Numbered from the stretch's first letter, positions 12,794 through 22,477 are shown. The stretch: DNA of 46,891 nucleotides from Bacteroidota bacterium (GCA_023427845.1 JAEYZX010000055.1:1-46891); one strand, 5' to 3'. Notes: a model not told the origin generated them from the sequence alone. Made by a program: numbers and translations.

Positions 12794-15625
12794 TTAATGT
12801 GCTTCAAGCCAATCTTTGCCAACGCCCATATCCACTTCAAGTGGGACGTCGAGCAAAAACGCATTCTCCATTTCGTGCCGGATCATTGGCTGGATTTTTT
12901 CGAGTTCGTCATTATGCACGTCAAACACAAGTTCATCATGTACCTGAAGCAACATCCTGCTTTTCCAATTCTCCGATTTTAATTTTCGGTGGATATTTAT
13001 CATGGCAATCTTGATGATATCGGCAGCGCTTCCTTGAATCGGAGCGTTTACGGCATTTCTTTCAGCACCGCCCCGAACCATTGCATTTTGTGAATTGATG
13101 TCCTTTAAATAACGTCTACGGCCGGAGACAGTTTGCACAAAACCATTTTCTCTCGCAATCTGAATTTGCTCCTGTATGTAAGCCTTCAAACGTGGATATG
13201 TTTTATAATATGCTTCGATCAATTCGGCGCTTTCGCTTCGGGTCAGATTGGTCTGGTTGCTCAAACCGAATGCGGAAACACCATATATGATCCCAAAATT
13301 GACCGTTTTGGCATGGCTTCTTTGTTCGCGCGTCACTTCGTTAAGAGGTACGCCGAAAACCTGTGCGGCTGTCGATTTGTGAATGTCTTCGTTATTGCGG
13401 AATGATTTGATCATATTTTCCTCACCGCTCAATGCCGCAATAATCCGAAGTTCGATCTGCGAATAATCGGCCGATAGTAGTGTGTGATTTTCATCTCTCG
13501 CCACAAATGCTTTTCTGATCTGACGTCCGCGCTCGGTGCGAATCGGGATGTTTTGAAGGTTCGGATTGTTTGAACTCAGTCGGCCTGTTGCCGCAACCGC
13601 CTGCATGTAATCGGTGTGGACGCGTCCTGTTTTTTGACAAACCTGCAACGGCAGCGCGGTTACATACGTATTCTGGAGTTTTACCAGCTGCCGCCAATCC
13701 AGGATTTCCTGTACAAACGGACTCGAAAGCGCCAGATAGGACAGAATATCTTCGCCCGTTGCATATTGCCCGGTTTTGGTTTTTTTCTGTTTTACGCCAC
13801 CAATCTTCAGTTTATCAAACAAAATATCGCCCAGTTGTTTTGGTGATGCGATATTGAACTTTTCTCCTGCGGCCTCGTAGATTTTCTCCTCAAGGATTTT
13901 TATATCATTTGTGAGTTCCTGCGATAATGATTCCAAAAAGCTAACGTCGAGTTTTACGCCTTCGGTTTCCATGTCGGCCAGCACATGTAATAAAGGAATT
14001 TCGATATCGTCGAATAGTTTTCGCGTTTCGGTCTTCTCCAAAACGGGCGCAAAATGTTGCATGAGCTGCATCGTGACGTCGGCGTCTTCAACCGCGAATT
14101 CCTTTACATCATCAATCGGAATTTCGCGAATCGTTTTCTGGCCTTTGCCTTTTTTACCTAATAATGATTCAGCGGTTTTTGGAGAGTATTTTAGATAGGT
14201 CTCCGACAATACATCCATATTATGGCGCATATCGGGATTTATCAGGTAATGCGCGAGCATCGTATCGAACAAATTTCCGTGTACGGCAATACCATAATTA
14301 TAAAGTACCTTTAAATCGTACTTGAGGTTATGGCCGACTTTCTCAATATGTTCGGCCTCAAAAAAGGGTCGGAACTTGTCGATGATAGCCTGGGCTTCCT
14401 CTTGGTTGTCAGGTAGCGGTACATAAAATCCTTTGCCAGTTTCCCACGAAAATGACACTCCAACGATTTCAGCATAAATCGGATCAAGGCTGGTGGTTTC
14501 GATGTCAAAACTGACTGATGATTGTTTCATCAGGTTTTGCATCAGCAGTTTAATAGCAAAATCGCCGGCGACCGTCTGGTAGAAGTGTTCGGTATTTTCG
14601 ATCGTTTTATAACTACCGGTTGTTATTCGTTCACCGCCATCGGCAGCATTATCTGAAAACAAATCGAATTGTTCGTTTTTTACGATTGTCTGCGTGGGTG
14701 CAAGTCCCTGTGTTTCGATATTGGTATATTCGGTTTTAGGCGAATAGAAAAGGCTGTTGAACTGCTCGGCCATACGGCGGAATTCTAGCTCCTGAAACAA
14801 TGCTTCGACCTTTTCGGCATCCGGCTTTGTGAGTTCGTAATCGGATTCGTTGAACTTCACATCGCAATCGCAGATTATTGTCGCGAGTTTCTTTGACAGG
14901 AGTCCGAGTTCCTTGTTTTCTTCGATTCGCTCCTTCATTTTGCCTTTCAGCAAATGTGTGTTCTCGAGAAGGTTCTCCATAGAACCGAATTCCTTCAAAA
15001 GTTTTTTCGCGGTGACTTCGCCCACGCCGGGCAATCCTGGTATATTATCGACTGCATCGCCCATCATCCCAAGAAAATCGATAACCTGTTCCGGCCGTTC
15101 AATTTCAAACCGTTCAAGTACTTCAGGCACACCCCAGATTTCGATTCCGTTGCCCATGCGTGCAGGCTTGTAAATAAAAATGTTTTCCGATACCAATTGC
15201 GCAAAATCTTTGTCGGGTGTCACCATGAATACCTGATAACCTTCTTTTTCAGCCTGTTTTGCAATGGTCCCGATAAGGTCGTCGGCCTCACATCCAACCG
15301 ATTCAATAATCGGAATATGCATAGCGTTCAGTAAATCGTGAATATAGGGTATCGCCAATGTAATGGCCTCGGGTGTTGCACTTCGATTGGACTTGTATTC
15401 GGCGAACATTTCGGTACGCACATGGCTTCCATCCTTATCGAACGCGACGGCTAGATGGTCGGGCTTTTCCCGTTTGATCACATCCAGCAACGAATTCATA
15501 AAACCCATGATGGCCGAGGTGTCCATGCCTTTTGAGTTGATTCTCGGGTTTTTGATAAAGGCATAATAGCCTCTGAAGATTAAGGCGTAGGCGTCGAGGA
15601 GGAAAAGTCTTTTTTGAGCTGACAT
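12794..15625 (-). CDS. polA: DNA polymerase I
   Basis: This 943-residue protein carries all three PolI domains. The 5'-nuclease domain starts at KRLFLLDAYALIFRGYYAF and includes GCEADDLIGTIA and the helix-hairpin-helix NIPGLPGVGEVTAKKLL. The 3'-5' exonuclease shows FDIETTSLDP (the Asp and Glu ligands), GHNLKYDLKVL and FAVEDADVT; the metal-binding carboxylates are kept, although the usual Tyr before AxED is Phe. The polymerase has motif A (SADYSQIELRIIAALSG), motif B (RSHAKTVNFGIIYGVSAFGL) and motif C (LQVHDELVFD). It fills gaps and removes Okazaki primers. The ATG at 15625 fits the family start better than the ATG two codons upstream. A DUF1579 gene follows. Confidence 0.97.
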   Translation of the reverse strand: MSAQKRLFLLDAYALIFRGYYAFIKNPRINSKGMDTSAIMGFMNSLLDVIKREKPDHLAVAFDKDGSHVRTEMFAEYKSNRSATPEAITLAIPYIHDLLNAMHIPIIESVGCEADDLIGTIAKQAEKEGYQVFMVTPDKDFAQLVSENIFIYKPARMGNGIEIWGVPEVLERFEIERPEQVIDFLGMMGDAVDNIPGLPGVGEVTAKKLLKEFGSMENLLENTHLLKGKMKERIEENKELGLLSKKLATIICDCDVKFNESDYELTKPDAEKVEALFQELEFRRMAEQFNSLFYSPKTEYTNIETQGLAPTQTIVKNEQFDLFSDNAADGGERITTGSYKTIENTEHFYQTVAGDFAIKLLMQNLMKQSSVSFDIETTSLDPIYAEIVGVSFSWETGKGFYVPLPDNQEEAQAIIDKFRPFFEAEHIEKVGHNLKYDLKVLYNYGIAVHGNLFDTMLAHYLINPDMRHNMDVLSETYLKYSPKTAESLLGKKGKGQKTIREIPIDDVKEFAVEDADVTMQLMQHFAPVLEKTETRKLFDDIEIPLLHVLADMETEGVKLDVSFLESLSQELTNDIKILEEKIYEAAGEKFNIASPKQLGDILFDKLKIGGVKQKKTKTGQYATGEDILSYLALSSPFVQEILDWRQLVKLQNTYVTALPLQVCQKTGRVHTDYMQAVAATGRLSSNNPNLQNIPIRTERGRQIRKAFVARDENHTLLSADYSQIELRIIAALSGEENMIKSFRNNEDIHKSTAAQVFGVPLNEVTREQRSHAKTVNFGIIYGVSAFGLSNQTNLTRSESAELIEAYYKTYPRLKAYIQEQIQIARENGFVQTVSGRRRYLKDINSQNAMVRGGAERNAVNAPIQGSAADIIKIAMINIHRKLKSENWKSRMLLQVHDELVFDVHNDELEKIQPMIRHEMENAFLLDVPLEVDMGVGKDWLEAH

Positions 15626-15767
15626 AAACAAAAATTAAGCTGTAAAAATACGCAATCCGAATTACATTTTGATATTGCGTCAGCATTGGCGCATAAATGT
15701 TAAATATTACTTTATGGCAGAAGTTTTGTGGCCACAAGAAATTACATTTGAACCATAAAACTCCTAT

Positions 15768-17000
15768 ATGTTTCGTTGGTTAATTTTACTTCTTATCGCG
15801 TTACTCGTTGAGGTCTATACATTCCAAGCATTCAAGACAATCATAAAGACACGCTGGATTCTTATTGGATACCAACTGATCTCGGTTGCAATCATTGCTT
15901 TTATCATTTATCAGTTTGCCAACTTTGACCGGTCGAACGGACAAACGCGGATGATGCAGTTCACAATTGGCTTGATGCTGATTTTCTTTCTTCCGAAACT
16001 GTTTGCGACACTCGTAATGGTACTTGAAGATATCTACCGGTTATTCGACGGACTGATCCGAAAAATTTCAGGAAACTCGACACGCACCGACTTTTTCCCG
16101 GAACGCCGTAAATTCGTCAGTACTGTCGCAATCGGACTCGCAGCAGTTCCGTTCTTATCGATGCTGTACGGAATAACAAAAGGGAAATACAATTTTAAAG
16201 TGATCCGACAGACGGTATTTTTCCCCGATCTGCCCGACGCTTTCGATGGTTTAAAGCTTACCCATTTTTCAGATCTGCATTGTGGAAGCTTTGACAATGC
16301 TGATAAAATTGAATATGCGGTGGATTTGATAAATGAACAAAATTCAGATCTAATTTTATTTACCGGCGATATTGTAAATACGCATGCAACCGAAATGCAT
16401 CCTTGGATTTCAACATTTCAAAAACTGCATGAACCACGATTCGGAAAGTTTTCCGTTTTAGGTAACCATGATTATGGCGAATACACTTCATGGGAATCGC
16501 CGCGTCATAAAAAGGCAAATTTTGAAGCGATTAAAGATTTGCACAAACAGATAGATTTCAAATTGCTGCTGAACGAAAATGTAGAGATTGCCAATGGCAG
16601 CGACAGCATCAAAATTGTAGGTGTCGAAAACTGGGGATTCAGGTTTAAACAGGCGGGCGATCTAAATAAGGCATCGCACGGATTGACAAAAGACGACTTC
16701 AAGATTTTGCTGACGCACGATCCGTCGCATTGGGAACACGAGGTTCAGAACCATCCGAGGAATTTCCATTTGACGCTTGCCGGACACACGCACGGAATGC
16801 AGTTTGGGATCGAGATTCCAGGTTTTATCAAATGGAGTCCGGCGAAATATATCTACAAACAATGGGCGGGCTTATACGAGAATTTCGGGAGGTACGTTTA
16901 CGTAAACAGGGGTTTCGGATTTCACGCATTTCCTGGCCGTGTGGGTATTTGGCCTGAAATTACAGTCATCACATTAAAAAAAACGCAAAAAAATGCGTAA
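15768..17000 (+). CDS. Membrane-anchored metallophosphoesterase (calcineurin-like)
   Basis: This protein has 410 residues. Hydrophobic helices occupy roughly 1-20, 27-50 and 63-90. The catalytic domain starts near 150 and has every motif of the calcineurin-like fold in order: THFSDLHCG (D-x-H), LFTGDIVNT (GD), SVLGNHDYGEY (GNHD), LLTHDPSHW, and LAGHTHGMQFG (GHTH). Such YkuE-like enzymes hydrolyse phosphoesters using two metals; lipid A precursors and cell-wall intermediates are known substrates of relatives, but the substrate here cannot be inferred. The gene stands alone, divergent from polA. Confidence 0.92.
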   Translation: MFRWLILLLIALLVEVYTFQAFKTIIKTRWILIGYQLISVAIIAFIIYQFANFDRSNGQTRMMQFTIGLMLIFFLPKLFATLVMVLEDIYRLFDGLIRKISGNSTRTDFFPERRKFVSTVAIGLAAVPFLSMLYGITKGKYNFKVIRQTVFFPDLPDAFDGLKLTHFSDLHCGSFDNADKIEYAVDLINEQNSDLILFTGDIVNTHATEMHPWISTFQKLHEPRFGKFSVLGNHDYGEYTSWESPRHKKANFEAIKDLHKQIDFKLLLNENVEIANGSDSIKIVGVENWGFRFKQAGDLNKASHGLTKDDFKILLTHDPSHWEHEVQNHPRNFHLTLAGHTHGMQFGIEIPGFIKWSPAKYIYKQWAGLYENFGRYVYVNRGFGFHAFPGRVGIWPEITVITLKKTQKNA

Positions 17001-17014
17001 TATGTTAAAAACGC

Positions 17015-17022
17015 TATATTTG
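17015..17022 (+). promoter_or_regulatory. -7 box of the thioredoxin-like gene
   Basis: TATATTTG matches TAnnTTTG, 27 bases before the ATG at 17050. No matching -33 TTTG is present at the usual spacing. Confidence 0.55.
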
Positions 17023-17049
17023 CACAACAAAGTTTAAATTTTACAGATT

Positions 17050-17346
17050 ATGTCAAAATTTGGAGAACTTATTAACGCGCCTGTTCCGGTTCTTATAGAC
17101 TTCTATACAGAGTGGAACGAGCAGTCGGTTTCTATGCATCCGGTGATACGCGATGTGGCTGCTGCGCTGGGCGACAAGGCTAAAGTCATTAAGATTGATG
17201 TCGATAAAAATCAGGAGTTGGCCGACGCATTGCGAATTAAAGGTCTTCCTACGCTGATGATCTATAAAGGCGGACAAATGATATGGCGCCAGTCGGGTGA
17301 ACTTGACGCAAATACAATTATCGGCCTCGTTCAAGAGCAGCTTTAG
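17050..17346 (+). CDS. Thioredoxin-like protein without the active-site cysteines
   Basis: This 98-residue protein has the thioredoxin fold signature: VPVLIDFYTEW, then KVIKIDVDKNQELADALRIK, GLPTLMIYKGG with the cis-Pro, and a C-terminal helix. The position that holds W-C-G-P-C in thioredoxin reads W-N-E-Q-S here, and the protein has no cysteine at all. It therefore cannot act as a dithiol reductase. It may serve as a binding or chaperone module, as in other redox-dead thioredoxin folds. It has its own -7 box and its 3' end overlaps the convergent deacetylase gene by 29 bases. Confidence 0.9.
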   Translation: MSKFGELINAPVPVLIDFYTEWNEQSVSMHPVIRDVAAALGDKAKVIKIDVDKNQELADALRIKGLPTLMIYKGGQMIWRQSGELDANTIIGLVQEQL

Positions 17347-17971
17347 TAATCGCCGCACAATTATAACCATTTTCTTTAAGGTACCGCAAAGTCGGCGGCA
17401 GTGCAAATTTCAAATTTTCAGACGCCTTTATACTATCGTGAAATACGATTATGCTTCCAGGCGCAATATTATCCAATACATTCCGTAAACATTTTTCAGC
17501 TGGGATTTTCTGGTCAAAATCGAAGCTGATAATATCCCACATTATGATCCGGTAACCCAGTTTACGCAGTTTTCTTGTTTGCGGGAGTGATATCTTTCCG
17601 TAAGGTGGCCGAAACAATTTGTGCCGATTTTCGGACGAGATGACTTTTTCGCATTCGGAAACATTTGCTAAATAGGTGTCGGCATTTGTTTTCCATCCGT
17701 TGATGTGACTAAATGTATGGTTGCCAATTGAATGTCCAGCTTCGATAACCTTACTGTAAACCTCAGGATTTTGGACCACATTGTTACCAATGCAGAAAAA
17801 TGTAGCTTTTGCGCCAAATTGCTCCAGTTGAGAAAGCGTCCATTCCGTGATTTCAGGTATAGGCCCATCGTCGAATGTAAGATAGACGGTCTTGTCTGAA
17901 GTTGGTATATCCCAGACCAGTTTCGGAAGAAGAAACTTTACGATTCGGTTGGTTTTAACCCAAAAGCTCAT
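17318..17971 (-). CDS. Polysaccharide deacetylase (NodB homology domain)
   Basis: This protein has 217 residues from the ATG at 17971. A longer open start at 18007 would encode the terminator hairpin of the upstream gene and is rejected. NodB motifs follow in order: VYLTFDDGP (catalytic Asp and metal Asp), HSIGNHTFSH (two metal His), LFRPPYGKIS (motif 3), MWDIISFDFD, and a C-terminal SIIVFHDSIK (motif 5 His). Members remove acetyl groups from peptidoglycan, chitooligosaccharides or other N-acetylated glycans. There is no clear signal peptide; the N terminus has a short hydrophobic stretch only. It is convergent with, and overlaps, the thioredoxin-like gene. Confidence 0.93.
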   Translation of the reverse strand: MSFWVKTNRIVKFLLPKLVWDIPTSDKTVYLTFDDGPIPEITEWTLSQLEQFGAKATFFCIGNNVVQNPEVYSKVIEAGHSIGNHTFSHINGWKTNADTYLANVSECEKVISSENRHKLFRPPYGKISLPQTRKLRKLGYRIIMWDIISFDFDQKIPAEKCLRNVLDNIAPGSIIVFHDSIKASENLKFALPPTLRYLKENGYNCAAITKAALERGR

Positions 17972-17982
17972 TTTAGTTAAAG

Positions 17983-18009
17983 AAAAAAATGCAGCTTTTG
18001 GCTGCATTT
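17983..18009 (-). terminator. Terminator after the DUF2723 gene
   Basis: AAATGCAGC (17987-17995) pairs with GCTGCATTT (18001-18009) around TTTTG. On the minus strand a T run follows. It lies 13 bases after the DUF2723 stop. Confidence 0.88.
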
Positions 18010-18022
18010 AATTAGTAATAGT

Positions 18023-21000
18023 CTATTCGATATCGCGTTCAAATCGGCCAAATATTTTCACATAGCTGTTGAAAGTCGCTTTGTGTTTGTTATAAAACTC
18101 AGTATCGCCGCGGTCTTCCATTACATGAAGCAATCCTCTGTATCGCTCAATGTCGGTGACAATCTCGACTGCTATGTTGTTTTGCTGAGACGGCTTGAAG
18201 GTTTTATAATAATCAAGGTTTTCGCGGTATTTCACGACGAGTTTTTCCAGTAAGGCCCGGGCTTTCGCTTTTTCGCCAACTTCATAATAACCTGCGGCAA
18301 ATGGTTCAAGCAAGGTGTAGTAACCAAAATAATCGACCGGCATTTTTGCCATTGCAAGGTTGATGATGTTTTTAGCTTTGTCGATTTTGCCTTCGTTTAT
18401 AAGCTGTTCCATCAAACGCGCAAGATTTGTCCGATATGAAATTGAGTTTTTGCGGGTCTCAGGGTCGTGATAGATATCGGGGCTTTCGCTGTTGCCCCAA
18501 TCCCATTTCATGACGATATCGTACATCTTCTCTGAATCGATCATCCCCATGTCAAGTGGACTTGGTGCTTTGTCAAGCGGCGTACGGATCGGCACAAGCT
18601 TATACAGCATTCCGTCAAGTTGAAGGTAGTCTTTCATCCACAAATAATCATCGTCGCCGAAACTTCCGGCCGAGAAATAAATTGGCCGTTTCCAATTATT
18701 GTTTGCGATGATATCGAGCATCATCAACCGGTTTTTGTATAACGCCTGTCCTTTTATATCGATGTCGATATGCGAAACGATCGAATCATAGTACTGCGGC
18801 GACACCACTTTGTTTGCGATGATTGCATTTTTGTCGACCGGAATCCTGATTTTATTGGTTGGATAGAAATGGATTTTCTGCCCGTTTTCCCATTCTATGA
18901 TTGTTCGTGGATCATTGCTCGAGATAAAGTTGATGAAGTCCTTGATATCCCAGCGCGTTTCCGTTAGCGACCTATGGATTGAATAGTCGAGCTTATCGCC
19001 AACATATTGTTCGTGGGTAAACGAAATTGGCAACGGCTCTGATTCATACGCCTTGGCTTTCATCTGATCGATATACCAATCGGTATTGAACAGGCTCGTA
19101 TTCACAATCCGAACATCGGTGCGTATGTGTTCAATTTCCTGGGCATACCAAAGTGGGAACGTATCGTTATCGCCAATCGTATAAAGTATGGCATTGGGTT
19201 CGCACGAATTCAGATAGGCTTTTGCCATCGCCAGGGCAGTGTATTTTTCTGATCGGTCATGATCGTCCCAATTTTGGGATGCCATCAATACCGGTGCGGC
19301 TAATAATGTAGCGGCAAATACGATTGGACCGGCAATTATCGGCTGAATCCATTTTTTTACATAATCATATATTGCATATACCCCGATGCCAATCCATATC
19401 GCGAAAACATAAAAGGATCCAACCATTACATAATCCCTTTCACGCGGTTCAAAAGGCCGTTCGTTGAGGTAGACCTTCATCGCGAGACCGGTAAAAAGAA
19501 ACAGCACCAGAAGGACATAAAAGCTTTTCAGATCTTTGTTGGCATGAAAAACCAGGCCAATGATTCCGAGTATGAAAGGCAGAAAATAGTACAGGTTTCG
19601 GCCCTTGTTGTTTTTAACGTCGGCAGGGAGGTTATCCTGCGGGCCCACGTGCATCTCGTCAATAAATTTTACGCCGCTGAGCCAATTTCCATCAAGATTG
19701 TCATATTTTCCCTGAATGTCGTTTTGCCGTCCGGTGAAATTCCACATTAAGTAGCGCCAGTACATGTATCCAAACTGGTACTCAAACATGAATTTCAGAT
19801 TGTCGATCATAGACGGTTTTTCGATTATCAGATATTGTCCGTATGCTTTGAGGAATGCGATGTAGCCATCGTTGTCGATTTGTCCCGCTGCATACGCATT
19901 CCTGAATTCGCCCACAAGGCTTACAAGTTCCTGTTCGTGCGCATAATCGGGATCGATTTGAAACTCGACAACATCGGTGAAATTCATGTAATTCTCTGCG
20001 TGGTCCGTGCTCCACATTCGCGGAAGGATTGCCTTATGATAATCATCGCTGTTTTGCTCTGCGTTTTTGTAATTATTCGTGATTACATATTTCCCAAGCT
20101 TATAATCGCGTTCGTAATTTGGTTTTTTGTCGCGATACGGATCATCATCGTCGAGTCCGGCAAACATTTCAGTATATTGTGTGCCATAAAACAGCGGGTT
20201 TACACCATATTGTTCACGGTTATAATACGCAAGGACTTCGGCGGCATCCGACGGTTTGTTTTCGTTGATTACGACATTGGCGTTTGCACGTATCGGAAGC
20301 ATCATCCAGGTCGAGAACCCTACAAATATAAATAGGATGCAAAGCAGTAACGTATTGTATTGCGGCAGCATTTTTTTGCGCGTGTAATTCAATCCGAAAT
20401 AGAAAAATGCAACCATTAACAAGAATGCGAAAATTGTTCCGGAATTAAACGGCAGTCCGATGTTGTTCACCATAAAAATTTCAAGTTTCCCAAAGAATGC
20501 AAGTGTCCATGGCAATAAGAGCTTGAAGATGAACAGCAGCACCGAAACCACTACAATGTTCGCAATTATGAAATTTTTGATCGTTATCGTTTTATAATGT
20601 TTGAAATAATACAGGAATCCGATGGCCGGAATCGTTAGCAGGGCCATAAAGTGAACGCCAAACGAAAGCCCCACGACAAGGCTTATGATCAATAGCCATT
20701 TATTGCCACGTGGCGTATCCATGTCCTGTTCCCATCGAAGCCCAAGCCAAAAAAGTAGTGCGATAAAAAGCGTTGCCATCGCATAAACTTCAGCTTCCAC
20801 TGCATTGAACCAAAAACTGTCGGAAAATGTAAAAGCCATTGAGCCTACAAAAACACTTCCTAAAATCATAAGGTCGTTGCTGTGGTTTCTTTCGGAAAAT
20901 TTACCCACTATCTTTCGAAGTAGAATTGTCGAAGACCAATACATGAACAGAATTGTGAATGCACTTGAGAAAACCGACATCATATTGACCATCAATGCAA

Positions 21001-21226
21001 CTTTTGATGCGTCTGGGGCAAACATTGCGAAGAACGCGCCTATCATTTGGTAAAGTGGTGCGCCTGGAGGGTGGCCCACCTGAAGTTTAGCTGCCGTTGC
21101 AATATATTCCCCGCAATCCCAAAAACTTACGGTTGGTTCGACTGTCATCGTATAAGTTACAAGTGCGACCGTAAATGCGAGCCATCCTAAAATTGTATTC
21201 CATTTATTAAAATTAAATGTCACCAT
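18023..21226 (-). CDS. DUF2723 multi-pass membrane protein (GT-C glycosyltransferase-like)
   Basis: This is a 1067-residue membrane protein. The N terminus (TVEPTVSFWDCGEYIATAAK, then LQVGHPPGAPLYQMIG) is the DUF2723 signature, with the acidic motif after the first helix that marks GT-C enzymes related to protein O-mannosyltransferases. About ten or more hydrophobic helices fill the first 680 residues, in two blocks. The last 350 or so are soluble, include a segment starting NAILYTIGDNDTFPLWYAQE, and probably end in TPR-like helices. The inferred role is transfer of sugar from a lipid carrier to exported proteins or glycans in the envelope; the exact substrate is unknown. It is a single-gene transcript with its own terminator. 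Confidence 0.87.
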   Translation of the reverse strand: MVTFNFNKWNTILGWLAFTVALVTYTMTVEPTVSFWDCGEYIATAAKLQVGHPPGAPLYQMIGAFFAMFAPDASKVALMVNMMSVFSSAFTILFMYWSSTILLRKIVGKFSERNHSNDLMILGSVFVGSMAFTFSDSFWFNAVEAEVYAMATLFIALLFWLGLRWEQDMDTPRGNKWLLIISLVVGLSFGVHFMALLTIPAIGFLYYFKHYKTITIKNFIIANIVVVSVLLFIFKLLLPWTLAFFGKLEIFMVNNIGLPFNSGTIFAFLLMVAFFYFGLNYTRKKMLPQYNTLLLCILFIFVGFSTWMMLPIRANANVVINENKPSDAAEVLAYYNREQYGVNPLFYGTQYTEMFAGLDDDDPYRDKKPNYERDYKLGKYVITNNYKNAEQNSDDYHKAILPRMWSTDHAENYMNFTDVVEFQIDPDYAHEQELVSLVGEFRNAYAAGQIDNDGYIAFLKAYGQYLIIEKPSMIDNLKFMFEYQFGYMYWRYLMWNFTGRQNDIQGKYDNLDGNWLSGVKFIDEMHVGPQDNLPADVKNNKGRNLYYFLPFILGIIGLVFHANKDLKSFYVLLVLFLFTGLAMKVYLNERPFEPRERDYVMVGSFYVFAIWIGIGVYAIYDYVKKWIQPIIAGPIVFAATLLAAPVLMASQNWDDHDRSEKYTALAMAKAYLNSCEPNAILYTIGDNDTFPLWYAQEIEHIRTDVRIVNTSLFNTDWYIDQMKAKAYESEPLPISFTHEQYVGDKLDYSIHRSLTETRWDIKDFINFISSNDPRTIIEWENGQKIHFYPTNKIRIPVDKNAIIANKVVSPQYYDSIVSHIDIDIKGQALYKNRLMMLDIIANNNWKRPIYFSAGSFGDDDYLWMKDYLQLDGMLYKLVPIRTPLDKAPSPLDMGMIDSEKMYDIVMKWDWGNSESPDIYHDPETRKNSISYRTNLARLMEQLINEGKIDKAKNIINLAMAKMPVDYFGYYTLLEPFAAGYYEVGEKAKARALLEKLVVKYRENLDYYKTFKPSQQNNIAVEIVTDIERYRGLLHVMEDRGDTEFYNKHKATFNSYVKIFGRFERDIE

Positions 21227-21414
21227 ATTTCTGCGTGGGATTTATTTTTATTGTTTGCCATACAAAGGAAATGTTTTTTTGTGTACTGCACGGTCCATTA
21301 ACAAAAAATTCTAGAGCGGTTGTGCGTGAATTAAATACTTCTGATTTTGCAATTGATTGTATTTGAATGAGCTATAATGCAATAGATATTTCTGCGATTT
21401 TTTTACACGAAAAA

Positions 21415-21445
21415 TTTGTGTGGGATTATTTTTGTCTTAAATTTG
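21415..21445 (+). promoter_or_regulatory. Promoter of the tRNA-Gln gene (perfect consensus)
   Basis: TTTG (21415-21418), exactly 19 bases, then TAAATTTG (21438-21445). The transcript would start near 21451, about 12 bases before the tRNA. The rest of 21227-21414 is AT-rich with nothing recognised. Confidence 0.85.
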
Positions 21446-21462
21446 CACTCGCATTACCGCAT

Positions 21463-21533
21463 TGGTCTATGGTGTAATGGTAACACAGCTGTTTTTGGTG
21501 CAGCCTTTCTAGGTTCGAGTCCTAGTAGACCAA
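21463..21533 (+). tRNA. tRNA-Gln (anticodon TTG)
   Basis: The acceptor stem TGGTCTA/TAGACCA, a D arm with GTG/CAC, the anticodon stem GCTGT/GCAGC with loop TTTTGGT, and the T arm CTAGG-TTCGAGT-CCTAG fold into a full cloverleaf of 71 bases. Anticodon TTG reads CAA and CAG by wobble. A U at position 1 is a normal tRNA-Gln feature. The 3' CCA is not encoded. A perfect-consensus promoter precedes it and a strong terminator follows, so it is a single-gene transcript. Confidence 0.96.
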
Positions 21534-21534
21534 C

Positions 21535-21561
21535 AAAAAAGCCTCCATCGGAGGCTTTTTT
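21535..21561. terminator. Bidirectional terminator between tRNA-Gln and the stress protein gene
   Basis: AAAAAAGCCTCC, loop ATC, GGAGGCTTTTTT. The A and T runs on both sides suit both the tRNA transcript (+) and the convergent universal stress protein gene (-), which ends at 21580. Confidence 0.92.
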
Positions 21562-21579
21562 AATTTTACATTATTGTGT

Positions 21580-22404
21580 TTATATCTTAAACGTAATTAC
21601 CGGCCGCACTGCGTGGTTTACCAGATCTTCGCTAATGCTTCCATTAAAGAAGTGCGCAAATCCTGTCCGCCCGTGCGTACACATTCCAATTAGGTCTGCC
21701 TGCACCGTATTCGCAAAGTTTAATATTCCTTTTTCGACATTTACATCGTTGTATATATGTAAGGAGTAGTTGCTGTAATTTGCATCCATCATGAAGTCGG
21801 CCATGATTTTTTCGGCAACATGCGTAGATTTAAAAGTATTCGGCGTGTTTATCATTACCAAATGAAGTTTTGAATTGAAAAATGACGCGAATTCAATCAG
21901 TTTCTTAAACGGTTTTTTGATTTCCTGCGAAAAGTCTGATGCGAAGACGAAATTATCGGCATTGAATTGCGGAATCTCGTTCTTGATCACCAAAACCGGC
22001 ACATCTGATGACCTGACAACCTTTTCTGTGTTCGATCCGATAAACATCTCACGGAAACCACTGGCGCCATGAGAGCCCATAACCACGAAATCGACATTGT
22101 TTTTGCGGCTGATTCCCAGAATTCCCTCAAAAGCTTTTTCAAACTGGATAACTTGAGAAACAGCAATGCCTTTAAGATACTCTGCATCCATAAGTTCCTC
22201 GAGCTTGCTGATCGCGCGATTTTTGAAAAACATGATTTCAGGTATGTCGCTTCCGGAACCCAATGCATCGCTTCCCTGCCCAGGAAGTTCCAGCATGTGC
22301 AACAATATGATTTCGCTGTCGTTGGATCGCGCGATTTGCGCTGCAACCTTTAGTGCGTATTCGGCGTGTTCGGAAAAATCGGTGGGGACAAGTATTCGTT
22401 TCAT
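21580..22404 (-). CDS. Universal stress protein, two UspA domains in tandem
   Basis: This 274-residue protein is built from two UspA domains. Domain 1 (1-145) starts MKRILVPTDFSEHAEYALK and holds the ATP-binding pattern G-x2-G-x9-G-S as GSHGASGFREMFIGS, followed by VPVLVIK. Domain 2 (about 150-274) starts FVFASDFSQEIKKP and has THGRTGFAHFFNGS, so both keep the nucleotide-binding loop. Such tandem USPs respond to starvation or redox stress; a specific role is not evident. The gene is convergent with tRNA-Gln and shares its terminator. Confidence 0.94.
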   Translation of the reverse strand: MKRILVPTDFSEHAEYALKVAAQIARSNDSEIILLHMLELPGQGSDALGSGSDIPEIMFFKNRAISKLEELMDAEYLKGIAVSQVIQFEKAFEGILGISRKNNVDFVVMGSHGASGFREMFIGSNTEKVVRSSDVPVLVIKNEIPQFNADNFVFASDFSQEIKKPFKKLIEFASFFNSKLHLVMINTPNTFKSTHVAEKIMADFMMDANYSNYSLHIYNDVNVEKGILNFANTVQADLIGMCTHGRTGFAHFFNGSISEDLVNHAVRPVITFKI

Positions 22405-22477
22405 AATGGAAAGTGTAAGAATTATTTGGTTTTTGAGACAACTAAGGTAAACATTTTTTTAACAGATGACAATGATT

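Noticed and set aside
17972..18007. Longer N terminus of the polysaccharide deacetylase
   Set aside because: The extra codons are the terminator hairpin of the DUF2723 gene.
21416..21769. Protein-coding frame across the tRNA-Gln gene
   Set aside because: It covers the tRNA, its terminator and the antisense of the stress protein gene; chance frame.
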